A stretch of DNA of 64,000 nucleotides from Botryosphaeria dothidea (lineage: Eukaryota; Ascomycota; Dothideomycetes; Botryosphaeriales; Botryosphaeriaceae), in the NCBI GenBank assembly GCA_011503125.2, contig WWBZ02000022.1, positions 3,038,001 through 3,102,000 of the forward strand. The letters are read 5' to 3'. The notes beneath the pieces are model-generated. The model was not told where the DNA came from. It worked only from the letters and a program-made list of their open reading frames with translations, and searched no databases. Position 1 is the stretch's first letter; each line of letters begins with the position of its first letter. Below are positions 1 through 11,261 of the stretch, piece after piece. The translations under genes and the position numbers were made by a program.

Positions 1-953
1 GTTCGAGCGGGTTGCGGTGGTTCAAGAAATGAGATGAGGGTTATATGATGGAATGAGGTTTGGGTGGGAAAACCAAAAACAGATGATATGAAAGGGGATG
101 AATGGTCATTGATCATGATAAAGGTGGGCTTTTGATGGTTTTATGCTTTTTTACTTGAGCTTAACATACGTAATATCTCTTTCTTTTTCCATTTGGTATG
201 GGGTATGGTGGTTCGGTGGGTTTACCGGCCGTTCGATTTTGGGTGGCAGAGTCTAGAGAGGGGATTATCTGTCCTTTGAATGACTACGGTCTTTCTCGAC
301 AAAGACAGAGAAACCTGTATCGGGAAAGATGACAAGGAAGCGATTTCTTGTCTGTTCGCAGATAAAAAGCGAATGAGCACATTGAGATGTAGCACAGATT
401 GACTAGAATTCTTGAAATTGAAAGATACCAGTTCGACTCGCGTCTAAATAGGTAGTTGAAGCAATTCTTTGACGTGAACCGTATAAAGTCGCATCGAGGT
501 ACTTCTTGTAGGCTCAAATATTTTTGTCCTCCTTGAACCATATATACATACCAGAAAGCTGATGAAGAAATGGCTGGATATAAGATGCGTTGGTTAGACT
601 AGCTCCTTCCACCAAAAAAATTAATTTCGTCCATTGCTGGAATAGGAGAGTGGAAACGATGCTAGCAAAAACGGAATATTTATGATTCATGTTGTTACTG
701 TTCAAACTGCTATGCAATCACAACTCCCTTCGTAGCCATCTCTTGTTTTGCCTCAAGCTCCCAATGAATGCTCAGATGCAGCCCTCTATAATTTTGGTCA
801 TTCTTACAGCAAATATAAATCAACATATACCCCAACGAAGGGAGAATGGATCTTTCTCCCTTTGGTCTCCTACGTGAAGTTCCCTGTAGGCTGCATTCGC
901 GAGACACGCTTGTGTTCTCTTCTCTTGAAAATCCATCTCTTCATGGCCATTTC
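1..953. other. Left-edge intergenic region downstream of HEM3
   Basis: I see no supportable gene here. The short frames on both strands lack conserved motifs and plausible introns. The right part should contain the 3' UTR of the minus-strand HEM3 gene. Confidence 0.5.
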
Positions 954-2200
954 TTACGCATCGCCCTGTTCCTTGATGATGTCCCTATTCCAATTGATCT
1001 TCTCCAAAATGGCCGCCGCCCCCCTCTCGACCAGCGCCTGAGCGGCCTTCCTGCCAAACTCATCCGATGCCTCCCTGCTATCGATCTTCTCCGTCAGCTC
1101 GACCTCGGCGGCCTCCTTACCGTCCAAGCTGGTGACGACAGCGCGCATAACGAGCTCATCCCCCTCCTCGCTGACCCACTCAGTCTCGACACCAATAGGC
1201 ACACTGCACCCGCCCTCGAGCGTCCGCATAAGACTGCGCTCAGCCAGACAAGCGCGCGCAGTGCGCTCGGATCCCACCTTCGCCAGCAGCGCCCTCGTCG
1301 CCTCGTCGTCCGACCGGACCTCGATCCCCAGAGCGCCCTGGCCGACGGCGTGCAGCATGCCGCCCTCCTTGCTGCTCAGGAGGCTGGTGATGCGGCCTTC
1401 CAGCCCCAGCCGCTTGAGCCCTGCGGCCGCCAGGATGAGCGCCGTGTACTGGACGTCGTTCGGGTCGGTGCTGTCGAGCTTGGCCAGGCGCGTGCCGACG
1501 TTGCCGCGCACGTCGGCGAAGCGCAGGTGCGGGTACAGCCGCCTGAGCTGCGCGGAGCGGCGGACCGAGGACGTGCCGATGACGGAGCCGGCGGGCAGGG
1601 TCGAGATGGTGGCGTGCGAGGAGGCGGTGGCCGGCTCGGCGGCGAGGGAGGCCTTGAGGACGAAGGCGTCGCGCGGGTCTTCGCGCGGGAAGATGGCGCC
1701 GATGCTCATGCCGGGCGGTAGTTGCGTGGGCATGTCTATGGGTAGGGACACTGTGTCAGTATGCTATGGTCTGAGGGGCGTTTATGGGCAATTGGATGCT
1801 CTCGAAGTCTACGAGTCTTCCATCCGTTTTGTACATCGGTAGGAAACCTTTCGAAGGGCATGGCTGCTAAGCTGTGGGAGATCTCACCCTTTAGGCTGTG
1901 CACAATCATATCCAGCTCCCCCTTCGCTAGTAGCGCCTCTAGCTCGTGCGTCCACAGGCTCTTAGCACCGAACTCGTGCAGCGCCGTCGTCTGGTTCTTG
2001 TCTCCCATGGTCGCCATGGCGTGGATGGCATACTTCCGCTCCGGCCATGCCTCCTTCAGCGCCGCCTCAACGATGTCTGTTTGTACTCGCGCAAGCACCG
2101 ATCGCCGCGTGCCAATGTTGACGACGGGGAACTCTGAAGATTCGGCAGCGGAGGTTTGTTGCGGGGGCGCGGTGGCCATTGCGGTGCCTTCGGCAGCCAT
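954..2200 (-). CDS. HEM3: Porphobilinogen deaminase (hydroxymethylbilane synthase)
   Basis: This cytosolic haem-pathway enzyme (EC 2.5.1.61) joins four porphobilinogens into hydroxymethylbilane. Exons are 2200-1888 and 1735-954. The 152-bp intron (1736-1887, donor GTGAGA, acceptor CATAG, ACTGAC branch site) splits the Asp codon of the conserved VHSLKDMPT motif, which splicing restores. The 364-residue product has IGTRRS near residue 29, SVRRSAQ and RGNVGTRL substrate-binding stretches, and EGGCSVPIG, whose Cys281 should carry the dipyrromethane cofactor. The start is uncertain: an in-frame ATG at 2371 would add 57 low-complexity residues. I chose 2200 because it sits just before the conserved domain. 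The assignment is very secure. Confidence 0.95.
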
Positions 2201-2956
2201 TGTGGGGCCAGAAATGTTCGGGGGCAAGGTCTTTGATGCGTCTATTAGAGAATGAGCGTTTGGAGAAAGATGTGTATGCGTAGCAGTGGCTGTTTGTCGT
2301 AGAACGGAGGTTTGCGGTCCGTTAGGTGGGATGTGTGATGTTGCGACTGACCGCGGGGCAACGCCGGCCATCTTTCCCGCAACCCAGTCCGTCCGATGCC
2401 GGTAGCGCCCAAGTCTCCGTACCACCCGGCAGTACTTGTTGACATTCCTACAATGTCTAATTCCTTCCAGACTAAGCCACAATTGATTTTTTTTTTTTTG
2501 CAAAACTGGGAATTCAGCGCATTAAAGTCCGCTTGAACATATCACTACAGTGAGCAGATTGCGCCTCGAAAATCTTTTAATTGAGTACCATTACCGCATG
2601 TTCGTTTTTCTTATCTTTGGTATAGCTCTGATGGCTGAGCAATACTGGTTCTCCTCCTCAGACCTCCAGCGACTATCACTCGTCTCACTGCAGATCCTTT
2701 TCTGCTCCATATTCGCCACTACGTAGCTCTTCCATAGCATCCAGTCCGTTTGCTTGACCCCTTAGCCCAACGGATCCAAGCAAATGTGTCAGTGGCCTCA
2801 TTAGCCTCCGCGAATCTTCATTGCATTACTCTTCCTGCTCTGTCTTTCTCCGAGGATATCCAGCGAATCGTTCGTGCCCGGTTTTCAGCGACTCGTATCT
2901 CCATTCATCATGTTCTCGTCCCACCTGCCGAATCCACGCACGAGAGAGCATGCTCA
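2201..2956. other. Intergenic region between HEM3 and MKT1
   Basis: About 750 bp holding the HEM3 promoter/5' UTR (minus strand) and the MKT1 3' end. There is a T13 run at 2487-2499. I see no gene. Confidence 0.5.
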
Positions 2957-5234
2957 TCAGCGTCTGGGCGCCAACCACTTGTTCACTTCATCCCACGTCG
3001 CCCCATCCCTAACAAGACCAGCCTCGCTAGCCTTCTTGACGCCGGTGTACACGGCATCCCAAAGCTTGAACGCAATGTCAAGATCGCCCGAAAGGTCGAG
3101 GCTCTCCGGGAACCAGTCACGAGCCGCGCGAGTCTTGGTGCTGGCCTTCGCTTCGGGCGTGGTAGGATCCGGTTGAATGTGAAGCTCGTCGAGGTACGAC
3201 TTGACAGCAATGCCCATCGCGCAGTCGTTGGGAAGAAGGAAGGGTAACTTGATACCGAGATCCGTGTAGTCGCTGCGATCACGCTCGGCATCACCGTTCA
3301 GAAGCAGCGTCGTGAGACTGACTTCCGCAAGATCGCGGAGGCAGTTGCGCACCGAGGAGATGACCGAGTGGTAACCCAGCAAGTGCCTGCTCAGCGGACC
3401 AGTGAAACCAATGGGTCTATGACGGAGTTTGCCCAAACATGCGACCCGGGAAACGAGGAGATTGTTCCGCTTATCGGCATCCGTGCCACGGATAGGTGGT
3501 CCACCGTATGAAGGGAACATGTTCTTCGAAGTCAGAATATTGAGGCGCGTAAGCTCCATGGCGATAAAAACAGCCTCTTCCAGTTCAGAACGACCACCGA
3601 GTGCCGTGATAGCGGCATTGAGAGCCTCACCCCAGGGAGTTAGATTGTGCTTAGCATCAATGAATTCGCGCAGCTGAAGAAAACGCCATACGGAGTTGTA
3701 AAGGAGCTCATCGCTGGCGCTCAGAAGCTTCGACGTGTCCTTCTTGGTCACAGTCTTCGCGGCGAACTCAGGATCCTTAAGAGACTGAATAGCGAAGCCA
3801 ATCGTCTCTGCTCCTTCCAGCTGCTTAACCTTCTCCTGAATCAATGCTGCCTTCACGTTCCAGTTGCTCAGGATTGGGCGGAAATCCGGCGCTTCTCTCA
3901 TGGAAATGGTCTTAGGGTTGTTGCGGTCGAACCAAGTGTAAAGCGAGACGTCCTTGTGCTGGTAAAAACGATGCAGAGACGATGAGAGGAGGCCGATTGT
4001 GGTGTTCCTAAGAGGTACAAGCTGGTCGCGCACAAGCTCGCGGTACTCCTGCGATTCACCACCGTCAAGCGGGGCAATCTCAACGATCTCGGCTGAAGTG
4101 CGCATAGTGAGAACCTTCGAGCCGATGATGCCTCTGGACAAGTAGAAGTAGATCTCGTCGGGAAGACGCTGACTCATGAACTCATGAACGTCGCCGGGAG
4201 CTTGGTCATTGTTGAAGACCTCAATCTTGCCATCGAGAGTAAGGACAATATGGTGCTGAATGGACATCTTGGCGCGCATGAACTTGTCCGTGTAGTTCAT
4301 GGAGCGAAGCTTGGGATCATCCTGGTAGTTTTGGCACACAGACATGCCGGTGCGACCCAACGACATCATCATCTCAACGGCACTCCTGATCTTGGGCTTG
4401 TTCCTGCGCGGAGTAGTCTCCAGCAGGGGAAGAGGGGGGAGCAGCTCCGAGCCCGCCAGCAAGCACGCATCAACAAATTGTTCGGGGGCCAGATTCCCCA
4501 AATCACTCATGCATTGCCTCCTGCCCATCCACGTGAATTCACCGCGCTCCCAGTCCCAGGCGGTAATGACCCTGTCAATGTCGAAGAATAGTAGCTCAGA
4601 AGGACCAGCGACGGCCTGCCACAGGTGCTTCGCGTTTCTCTCGAGGTATGCAAGCTACGAAGTCATCAGCAAACCGTTTACAGCATACTGTTTGTGGTGT
4701 ATACCTGGGCCCAAGCAGTATAAGGCGCGACAATGAACTCGGCGCCAGCCTCGTTCAGCAGCGACTGAAAGTTGCGCAAATAGTCATCGTTCCTCGTAGA
4801 AGCTATGACACCAAAACAGTGTTAGTGGATTCCTCTTGGACAGTTGCACAGGATGACATACGGGCCTCGCCGAAGGTGGTAACGGCACGCTCGGCCTCAC
4901 TCTGGTTGTAGAGATCCCAAGCTTCAGCAGTGACGCGCGAGGCATCATCCGAAGTGCGAAACAGCTTCTCGCGCTTGCCAATGTCCAATCCATTAAAAAC
5001 AAATAACGGCTGAATGTTGTGGTTCTTCCAACGTTGTAGGTCGTCGAGTACGAGGCGCTTCATGGAGAAGGGTAGGCCACCAAGGGCGGGGAGCAGCGGT
5101 TCCTTCCATTGTGGGTCGTTAAGCAGGCGGTGGAGGTGGTCGGCGGCATCGATCGCGACCGAACACCCAGAAAGCTCCTCGAGCTTGGAGTGCTCTGCCA
5201 GGGTGGCAGCCCAGTCGTCGTGCGTGGAAATCAT
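2957..5234 (-). CDS. MKT1: MKT1-like post-transcriptional regulator (XPG-fold)
   Basis: Three exons (5234-4862, 4802-4705, 4654-2957; introns of 59 and 50 bp, the first with an ACTAAC branch site) give 722 residues, close to the usual size of fungal Mkt1. The N-terminus has the XPG-N pattern (SVAIDAADHLHRLL, then LFVFNGLDIGKR). The XPG-I region follows (LLNEAGAEFIVAPYTAWAQ ... ELLFFDID), and then the long Mkt1-specific region. The acidic cluster that nucleases of this fold carry (EAEA-type) reads TAWA here, so nuclease activity is unlikely. In yeast, Mkt1 acts with Pbp1 in post-transcriptional control of mRNAs such as HO. The family is confident; the precise role here is inferred. Confidence 0.88.
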
Positions 5235-5584
5235 GTCGGGCTTGCAGGTGTTGGCGAGACGGAGGGGAGACGGTGGAAATTGAAAGACGGGCGGGAAACA
5301 AGGACAGAATGGGCAGGAGCGACGCAGCCCGCGTCTAGGTAGGGGCGCGAAATGAGGGCAGCGGGGTGGTGGAGGTGGGCACTCGGGAGGCCGCTGGAGC
5401 TGTTCTGGCGAGGAGGAGCTGGCGGAGCTGCGTGGTCAGTGGTCAGTTGTGTCGACCGCGGAGTGCACGCTAGTGAGCGCGCCCTGTTGGCCCGCGCGCG
5501 TCAGCCCTACGGGAGATGGACAGCGCCGCCCGCGACTCAACACCACGCTCTAACCCCACGCCCTTCTATACCACAGCTCTCGCA
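5235..5584. promoter_or_regulatory. Shared divergent promoter region, MKT1 / dioxygenase
   Basis: 350 bp separate the start codons of MKT1 (minus) and the 2OG dioxygenase (plus), so both promoters and 5' UTRs must fit here. I recognise no specific element. Confidence 0.45.
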
Positions 5585-6833
5585 ATGGCCTCCGCAAACA
5601 GCACTACCGCCAGCATTCCCGTCATTGACGTCTCATCATCCACCGACGAGGTCGCCACACAACTCCTAGCCGCCGCCTCCACCCATGGCTTCGTTTTCGT
5701 GAGCAATTACCGCGATATCTTGCCGCCTGAGGACGTGCGGACCGTCTTCGAGCTGGTACTTTTCATGTTCATCACTAAATTGCTCACGCGACTAACTTCC
5801 CAAGTCTCGGTTTTTTTTCAAGTCTCCGCGTGAAGTGAAGGCAGAATGTTCTTATCAGAAAGGCAAGAACCAGGGCTGGGTCGGCATGCATACGGAAACT
5901 CTCGACCCCAAGAGTCAAAAGGTAGACTTTCCAAATACAGCTGAACGATTGGATTATACTCATTTGATACATCACCACCATCTGAATGTTTACCAGTCAT
6001 TCTTCGTTTCCTTCTCACCCCACTTTTAACACTTTTGATTTCGTCCTAACGCATTCATAGCGAGGTGACTTCAAAGAGTTCGTATCGTCTCCATTTTCCA
6101 CCCACCAGACCATCTCCTAAATCACACTAGAGCATTCAATATTGGCGAATACACCCTGGACAATCACACTCCGCAACCCCTCCCCGCTCCCCTCCGCCCG
6201 CAAGAGTCCCAACTCGGCGCCTTCCAATCCCGGTGCCACGCCCTCTGCAACCACCTCCTCCGCCTCTTCGCCCAAGCACTAGAGATTCCCTCCACCGAAG
6301 GCGGTGATTCGTGGTTCGCATCCCGCCACGACCGCACTGCTGGGCCCTCCGGCTCAATCCTTCGCCTGTTGTACTACCCAGCCATGCCACCCATTGACGA
6401 GGGCACCGACATTCGTGCAGGCGCACATTCCGACTATGGAAGCGTGACGCTCCTCTTTCAGCAGCCCCGCGGCCAGCCTGGACTGGAGATTCTCACGCCG
6501 TCGGGCGCGTGGGCGCCGGTGCCAGTGAATCCTACAGGTGACGAGGCGCAGCCGCCCGTGCTGGTCAACATTGGCGATCTACTGAGCTACTGGACGGATG
6601 GCTTGTTGAAGAGCACGGTGCACCGAGTCGTCTTTCCCAAGGAGGTGGGTGGGGATGTAGGCGAGGATAGGTACAGTATTGCTTACTTCTGCCATCCTGT
6701 GGACGATGCGAAGCTGGTGCCGGTACCGAGCAGGGTGGTGAAAGAGAAAGGTGGGAAGGAGGGGGCTGGTGAGAGGGCGACGGTGCTGACGGCGAAGGAT
6801 CATCTGTTAGAGAGGCTCGCAGCAACATACTGA
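5585..6833 (+). CDS. 2-oxoglutarate/Fe(II)-dependent dioxygenase, IPNS-like fold
   Basis: Four exons are inferred: 5585-5755, 5805-5921, a 17-bp micro-exon 6061-6077, and 6131-6833. They give 335 residues, a normal family length. The joined frame rebuilds the family pattern IPVIDVS...FELSRFFFKSP...GWVGMHTE...RGDFKEAFNIGEY. Fe(II) ligands are His201 and Asp203 (AHSDYGSVT) and His266 (STVHRVV). Arg282/Ser284 (RYSIAYF) should bind 2-oxoglutarate. This is the family that includes isopenicillin N synthase and plant ACC/gibberellin oxidases, so substrate cannot be deduced. Intron 2 has a CTAAC branch site. The donor after the micro-exon (GTTCGT) is weak, but it is the one that restores the motif. 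An upstream in-frame ATG at 5516 is less likely. Confidence 0.87.
6061..6077 (+). other. Inferred 17-bp micro-exon of the dioxygenase
   Basis: The exon lies between a CTAAC...CATAG acceptor and a GTTCGT donor. It encodes RGDFK plus two bases of the next codon, which completes to Glu at the downstream exon, giving the conserved GDFKEAFNIGE stretch. Skipping it, or using the stronger-looking GTATCG donor 6 bp further on, breaks the frame or the motif. Confidence 0.7.
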
Positions 6834-7456
6834 GGTTGTCAATGCATGGCTGACGAGAGCGAATGAGGCATCTTTACTTCATCTGACGTGGAGCAACAAT
6901 CACGAGCATTCACGTTCATCCATGATGACTGCAGAATCCCGAAGCTGTCTGTGGGTGTTCTCACAATAGATCATCGCGTGCTCTGATTCGTGAACTCCGA
7001 GCAGTTGCCGCTGCCGAATGAAGACTGCCGCATACGGAGCCGTCTCGGCACTCTGCCGGTTAATGTTCGTCTCCCAACAACGCCAAACACCCGGTAAGAA
7101 CCGGACCGTTACGCCGCGAAAGCGCGCAACTCCGACCATAATGCACAGACGTCTCACGAGATCACGAGAGGGATTGTCCGTTCGCCCAGGGGAAGTATTT
7201 AATCCTCTAGGTGACCACTCCTGGCTTTTACGCACCCCTGCTGCTCTGTTTTCCTTGGTTTTCCGCCGGCTTCGCAGAAGACTCAAGTTTAATCGGGATA
7301 CCAAAGGTTTGATATGCACATAGCTGTGTACTCTGACTCCACTAGGATGCGCCCGGAATTGCCTCGAGGGAGATGACTAAAACGACAGGCCCAGTCCAGC
7401 TTAACCTGAACATCAAGCTGAGAATACGCATGATGCGCTTTCGAAAAGAATCTCGG
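6834..7456. other. Convergent intergenic region
   Basis: Holds the 3' ends of the dioxygenase (+) and the carboxypeptidase (-). A 139-codon minus-strand frame has no recognisable domain and is not called. Confidence 0.45.
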
Positions 7457-8870
7457 TCAACGAATAGTCCGCTTCTGAATATCTGCGAGCCAACGCTCGA
7501 ACACTGACCGAACAGCTCCTTTCTGGTCCCCAGGTGACTGGTGGCCAGCACCGTTGATGCTGAAGAACTGAAGATTCCGAAAGCCTTTTCGAGTTCCGCC
7601 CTTCCTAACCTCTCCAAAGCTATCTTTCCAATACCATTCCTCCAAATTTCGAGCCCGGTATCCCGCCTGGCCGTGCCAGCCCAAGCCATCGTAGAAACGG
7701 ACGGTACCAGGAACATTACTAAAGTCATCGATCAGTCTCTCATTCATCTCGCACCCTACCATGTGGGCAGCCTTACTCAGCCACATCAAATTGGCCGTTC
7801 AATACCAAGACATTCGCATTCTCCTTGTCAAGCAAATGCACCACTTCGGACGTGCTTGGAACTGTGATGATCGGATTCCTCGTCCACTTCTCGTTGAGAG
7901 CGTAGTTGATATCCGAGTAGTTCACTGGCCTCTCGAACCCCAGGAGCTTCTGGATCTCGGGTTTATTAAGATATGTGTTCAGCGATCCGCCGCCTGGGTT
8001 GGTTCCTGAGCACAACGGCAATACCGGACAGGATTTACGAACTTTCGAAATAAATGTCAGTAAGTCTTGCCCTATACGCTCAATCTCCCCCATTGCTCAA
8101 GGGCTGACCATCATAAGGGCTCCTACGCCCCGACATGTACTCAGCGGTGAAGTACTTTCCCACCTCGTTATCGCAGAAGTCGCCGGCCGCCTTGCATGAG
8201 TACGGATCAAGAGTCACTTCACACAGTTCGAACAACCTCTCACACTCGGGCGTCGCAGCCGCCATGGCCTCACACACAGACTCGTTGAAGCGCAGGTACT
8301 CCGAACTCGGGCTGTCCGTGCAGAAGAGGTCATATTGCGAGGTCGTCTGGTACTTAGCACCGACCAGAGCATCAACGAGGATGATTCCCAAGACCTCGAA
8401 CGGAAGCAAATGTTGTCCAAGGGTAGTCCGCTTCGCCCGGGCAATGTCGTAGACGTAACGAGGGACGTAGCGGCCGCCGTGGGACTCGCCAGCGAAAATG
8501 ACGCCGTTGGAAGCATATTGAGGGAACATTAAAGTAAAAAAGGTGGACATCAAGGTTGAGAAATCCGGTGACGCGTCATCGAGTTCACCGGGCATCAGAC
8601 TCTCGTCGTCAATTGTGGAGAAGCCAACGCCGGCTGGCTGACTGTATGACAGAGCATGAAGCGCAAGAACCCAAACGGAAGAGCGGATGATGAAGGCGAG
8701 ATAAGGAAATGGCAAACTTACTCGACGAACAGAAGGTTTGCATGATTTGACCAGCTGTCCGGATTCAAACTCGTCTGAGTGTCGTCGCGGTCCAGCGTAC
8801 AGGGACCAATCTCAGCGAACAAGCCGATAAGGGAGCTCGCGCCCGGCCCGCTACGGATACACCGGGATCA

Positions 8871-8908
<38 letters not shown>

Positions 8909-9257
8909 CCCTGGATAACAATCAACCCACCCACTCAGCCACACCAGGACGGGTCGATCCTCCGGAGCTTGACGGCTCTCCACAAACCCTGGATCTGCCT
9001 TAGCGAGACTATGGTGTGGAGCGCTCCGGACATAAAGAAGGAAACATACAGAAGGAAAGAGTCTTCCCTGTAGCAACGTTGACCGTTCCGGTGAATGTGC
9101 GAGAGCCTGCATTGCACGTGCGGTTATCTTGCTCATGCATGGCCCATTTCTTCCCGGAAACGAGTGGCTCCTGTGTCGTTGGCCTGCCAGTAGCCAGTCG
9201 GACGGAGCACAGCAGCAGCAGCAGCAGCAGCACGGCGATAGCAAGGATTGTGGGCAT
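7457..9257 (-). CDS. Secreted serine carboxypeptidase, peptidase family S10
   Basis: Six exons (9257-9050, 8988-8931, 8850-8722, 8641-8109, 8041-7777, 7718-7457; introns 61, 80, 80, 67 and 58 bp) give 484 residues. An N-terminal signal peptide contains a run of seven Leu. S10 motifs in order are ESRQAPEDRPVLVWLSGGPG, FVDQPAGVGFS, FAGESHGG with catalytic Ser185, VLVLNGQFD with catalytic Asp395, and GAGHQSPGDQ with catalytic His457. The enzyme should release C-terminal residues in the secretory pathway, vacuole or outside the cell. The last intron covers what looks like a frameshift: reading straight through meets TAA at 7773-7775, but splicing restores the family pattern (D-x3-N-x-P-G ... YD-x-L-x-W). 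Intron 2 contains a (TC)16 tract. Confidence 0.9.
8874..8905 (+). repeat. (GA)16 dinucleotide microsatellite inside an intron
   Basis: An uninterrupted GA repeat of about 32 bp. On the coding (minus) strand it is (TC)16 and lies about 23 nt upstream of the intron 2 acceptor of the S10 carboxypeptidase, where a polypyrimidine tract would be expected. Confidence 0.95.
9211..9231 (+). repeat. CAG/CTG trinucleotide repeat in the signal-peptide codons
   Basis: Tandem AGC units on plus are CTG codons on minus. They encode the seven consecutive leucines of the carboxypeptidase signal peptide. Confidence 0.93.
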
Positions 9258-10496
9258 GTCTCAATCTCAGTGGAACTGACGCGATAACAGCGGTGATGTG
9301 AGGGAGTAAAGTGGAGTCGCCAGCAAGCTGATACGGAGCAGTCGTTGTTCACAGACGTACAAAGTCTATTTTGGAGGGGTTCCAGAACGGGCTTGCGTCC
9401 GGTTGAGTCGATTGGAGCTCGAATGCTCTGTACCTACCGCGGAGTGGCCTGCGGGCTTTCACCGCAACCAATGCTTGACGGTGTACTCGTATCTCGACAC
9501 ATCATCGACAAACAGAGGACAGCAAGCACATGCAAAACTGGACCAGACGTGGCGCGGCTAGAACAAATCTTCTGTTCAGGATATTGCAGGCATGTGCCTA
9601 ACCGGTCAGCAGAGGATTGTGGCACGAGTGGCACAAGCGGCGCAGACAGGGACCCAGGGAATGATCGACGAGATGCATGCATGGAAGCGGGCCGAAGAGC
9701 GATGGCTGGCGTGCTGGCCTCAAGGTCGAAAGTCGGGAATGCTCGGCGAAGAAAGAAGTCAGGGCGAAGCCGGGTTCAGCCTCAAGGGCAGGACGAAGTC
9801 GTGGCCGCGGCTCTGAGCGCTTTTCTCTGCCTTCATCCCCGATAATCGAGGGAAATAAAGCTGAAGGCGACCAGCAAGGCACCCCCGGGCCCGAGTTGCT
9901 CCTGACGATCCTCGGCTTTTGATCTTTTTTCATCTTTTGTTTGGGTTTGTCTGGCGAGAAATTCGTTGTTCTGGACGCGGCAGGCCACAGGGCTGGTGGT
10001 CAGATCAGCTCAGCCCCCGATCGAACGAGAGGATCACGTTAGCGGACGTGCACCCGAGAGGATCACCTTACTTTCCACGGCCCCGAGACGCGCCCGACGC
10101 GAGCTGCTGCTGCGCTCGCTCTCCCTTCGTCGCGTCCCGAATAATCCTCGTAACTTTACGACAACTTGTCGCACATCCCGATTTCCTGCTTTGTTGGTGA
10201 CTCTGCCAGAAAACACCTCACCCGATAAGCAGACACGCCATGGCCGTGCGAGATACATGCGAGGCGGCCCGTAGCCCTTGCCCTTGCATTGCCTCCTATC
10301 ATCGGCCACCCTAAATCACAAGCCACCATGGTCCTACATACATATATAGCAAGCCGCCAAGTACGGCTGGCTATTCTATATTGCTCATCATCACCAGACA
10401 CAATTACCTGAAGACCAGTCATACCAATTGACACTCCACCACTACTACCAACCTCTTTCAAGAACAACTTCCAAGAACCACTATCACAAATCAGTC
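9258..10496. other. Divergent intergenic region, carboxypeptidase / F-box-like gene
   Basis: About 1.2 kb with overlapping short frames on both strands and no conserved motif. It should hold both promoters. A TATA-like site near its right end is listed separately. Confidence 0.45.
10343..10348 (+). promoter_or_regulatory. TATA-like element
   Basis: TATATA lies 149-154 bp upstream of the 10497 start codon, with a CA-rich, ATG-poor stretch between, as expected for a fungal 5' UTR. Position-based inference only. Confidence 0.4.
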
Positions 10497-11261
10497 ATGG
10501 CTACCGCAACCTTGACAACACAACATCAACAACCCACCACCATGACCCTCCGCGGCGCATCACCACCACCGCCGCAGCAACGGCAACAAACCTCGCCGTT
10601 CCTCCGTCTCCCCGGCGAGCTCCGCAATGAAATTTACGAGCTCCTCCTCACCCCGCCGGAGTTGACAACGCAACAACGCCGCGCCGCCGCCGTCCACTCG
10701 TCCGCTTGCAGCTCTCTGCTCCCCTCCGCCGACATCCACCCGGCTATCCTCAGCACCTGCAAGCAGATCCACGACGAGGCGACGCCCATCCTCTACGCGC
10801 GCAACCCCTTCTCCGCGCACGGCACGCTCCTCACCAAGATGCCCTTCATGATCAAGCCGTCGCAGCCCATCCTGCACAACACGGTCATCTCGCAGATCCG
10901 CAACTGGCGCGTCAGCGTCCGCCTCGACACCGACCCCTTCTTCACCGCCGCCGACGTCGCCACCGCCTTCTCCGGCTGCGACAGCCTCGAGATCGACTGC
11001 TGGCAAGCCCAGTTCGAGGCCTGCGACTACAGCATCCTGCGCCTGTTCGAGGAGGTCCGCGGCGTCGGCAAGGCCAAGGTCACCGGCTCTGTTGAGCCCG
11101 GCTTCGCCCACTGGCTCGAACTCGTCATGGAGGCCCCCATCGAGTCCGACGAGGAGCGCAAGAGCGGTTCGTCCACGCCGGCATACGTCGAGATGGAAGG
11201 CGAAGATGGCAGGAGATGTGCCAGGGGTCCCGGCGGTCTGCCGCTCTGGGTTCTCCACTAG
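10497..11261 (+). CDS. Fungal F-box/2EXR-like hypothetical protein
   Basis: An intronless frame of 254 residues. After a Gln/Pro/Thr-rich N-terminus comes SPFLRLPGELRNEIYELLL (about residues 36-54). This LPxELRNxIYxL motif opens a large, expanded fungal family of F-box-like proteins and is followed by the usual ILSTCKQIHDEATPILYARN segment. The C-terminal half (RNWRVSVRLDTDPFF ... DSLEIDCWQAQFE) resembles the body of those proteins. No biochemical role is established for most members; adaptor function in ubiquitylation is a guess from the motif. I chose the ATG at 10497 rather than 10428 because the extra 23 residues look like translated UTR. Confidence 0.75.
   Translation: MATATLTTQHQQPTTMTLRGASPPPPQQRQQTSPFLRLPGELRNEIYELLLTPPELTTQQRRAAAVHSSACSSLLPSADIHPAILSTCKQIHDEATPILYARNPFSAHGTLLTKMPFMIKPSQPILHNTVISQIRNWRVSVRLDTDPFFTAADVATAFSGCDSLEIDCWQAQFEACDYSILRLFEEVRGVGKAKVTGSVEPGFAHWLELVMEAPIESDEERKSGSSTPAYVEMEGEDGRRCARGPGGLPLWVLH

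Noticed and set aside
846..1842. 291- and 236-codon plus-strand frames
   Set aside because: Antisense shadows of HEM3 exon 2, whose motifs are unambiguous.
7457..8093. Frameshifted (pseudogenised) carboxypeptidase end
   Set aside because: A 58-bp intron at 7719-7776 with a GTAAGG donor and TTTAG acceptor restores the frame and family spacing; total coding length is a multiple of three.
10560..11258. 232-codon minus frame
   Set aside because: Antisense shadow of the F-box-like gene; Ala/Gly/Asp/Val-rich without motifs.
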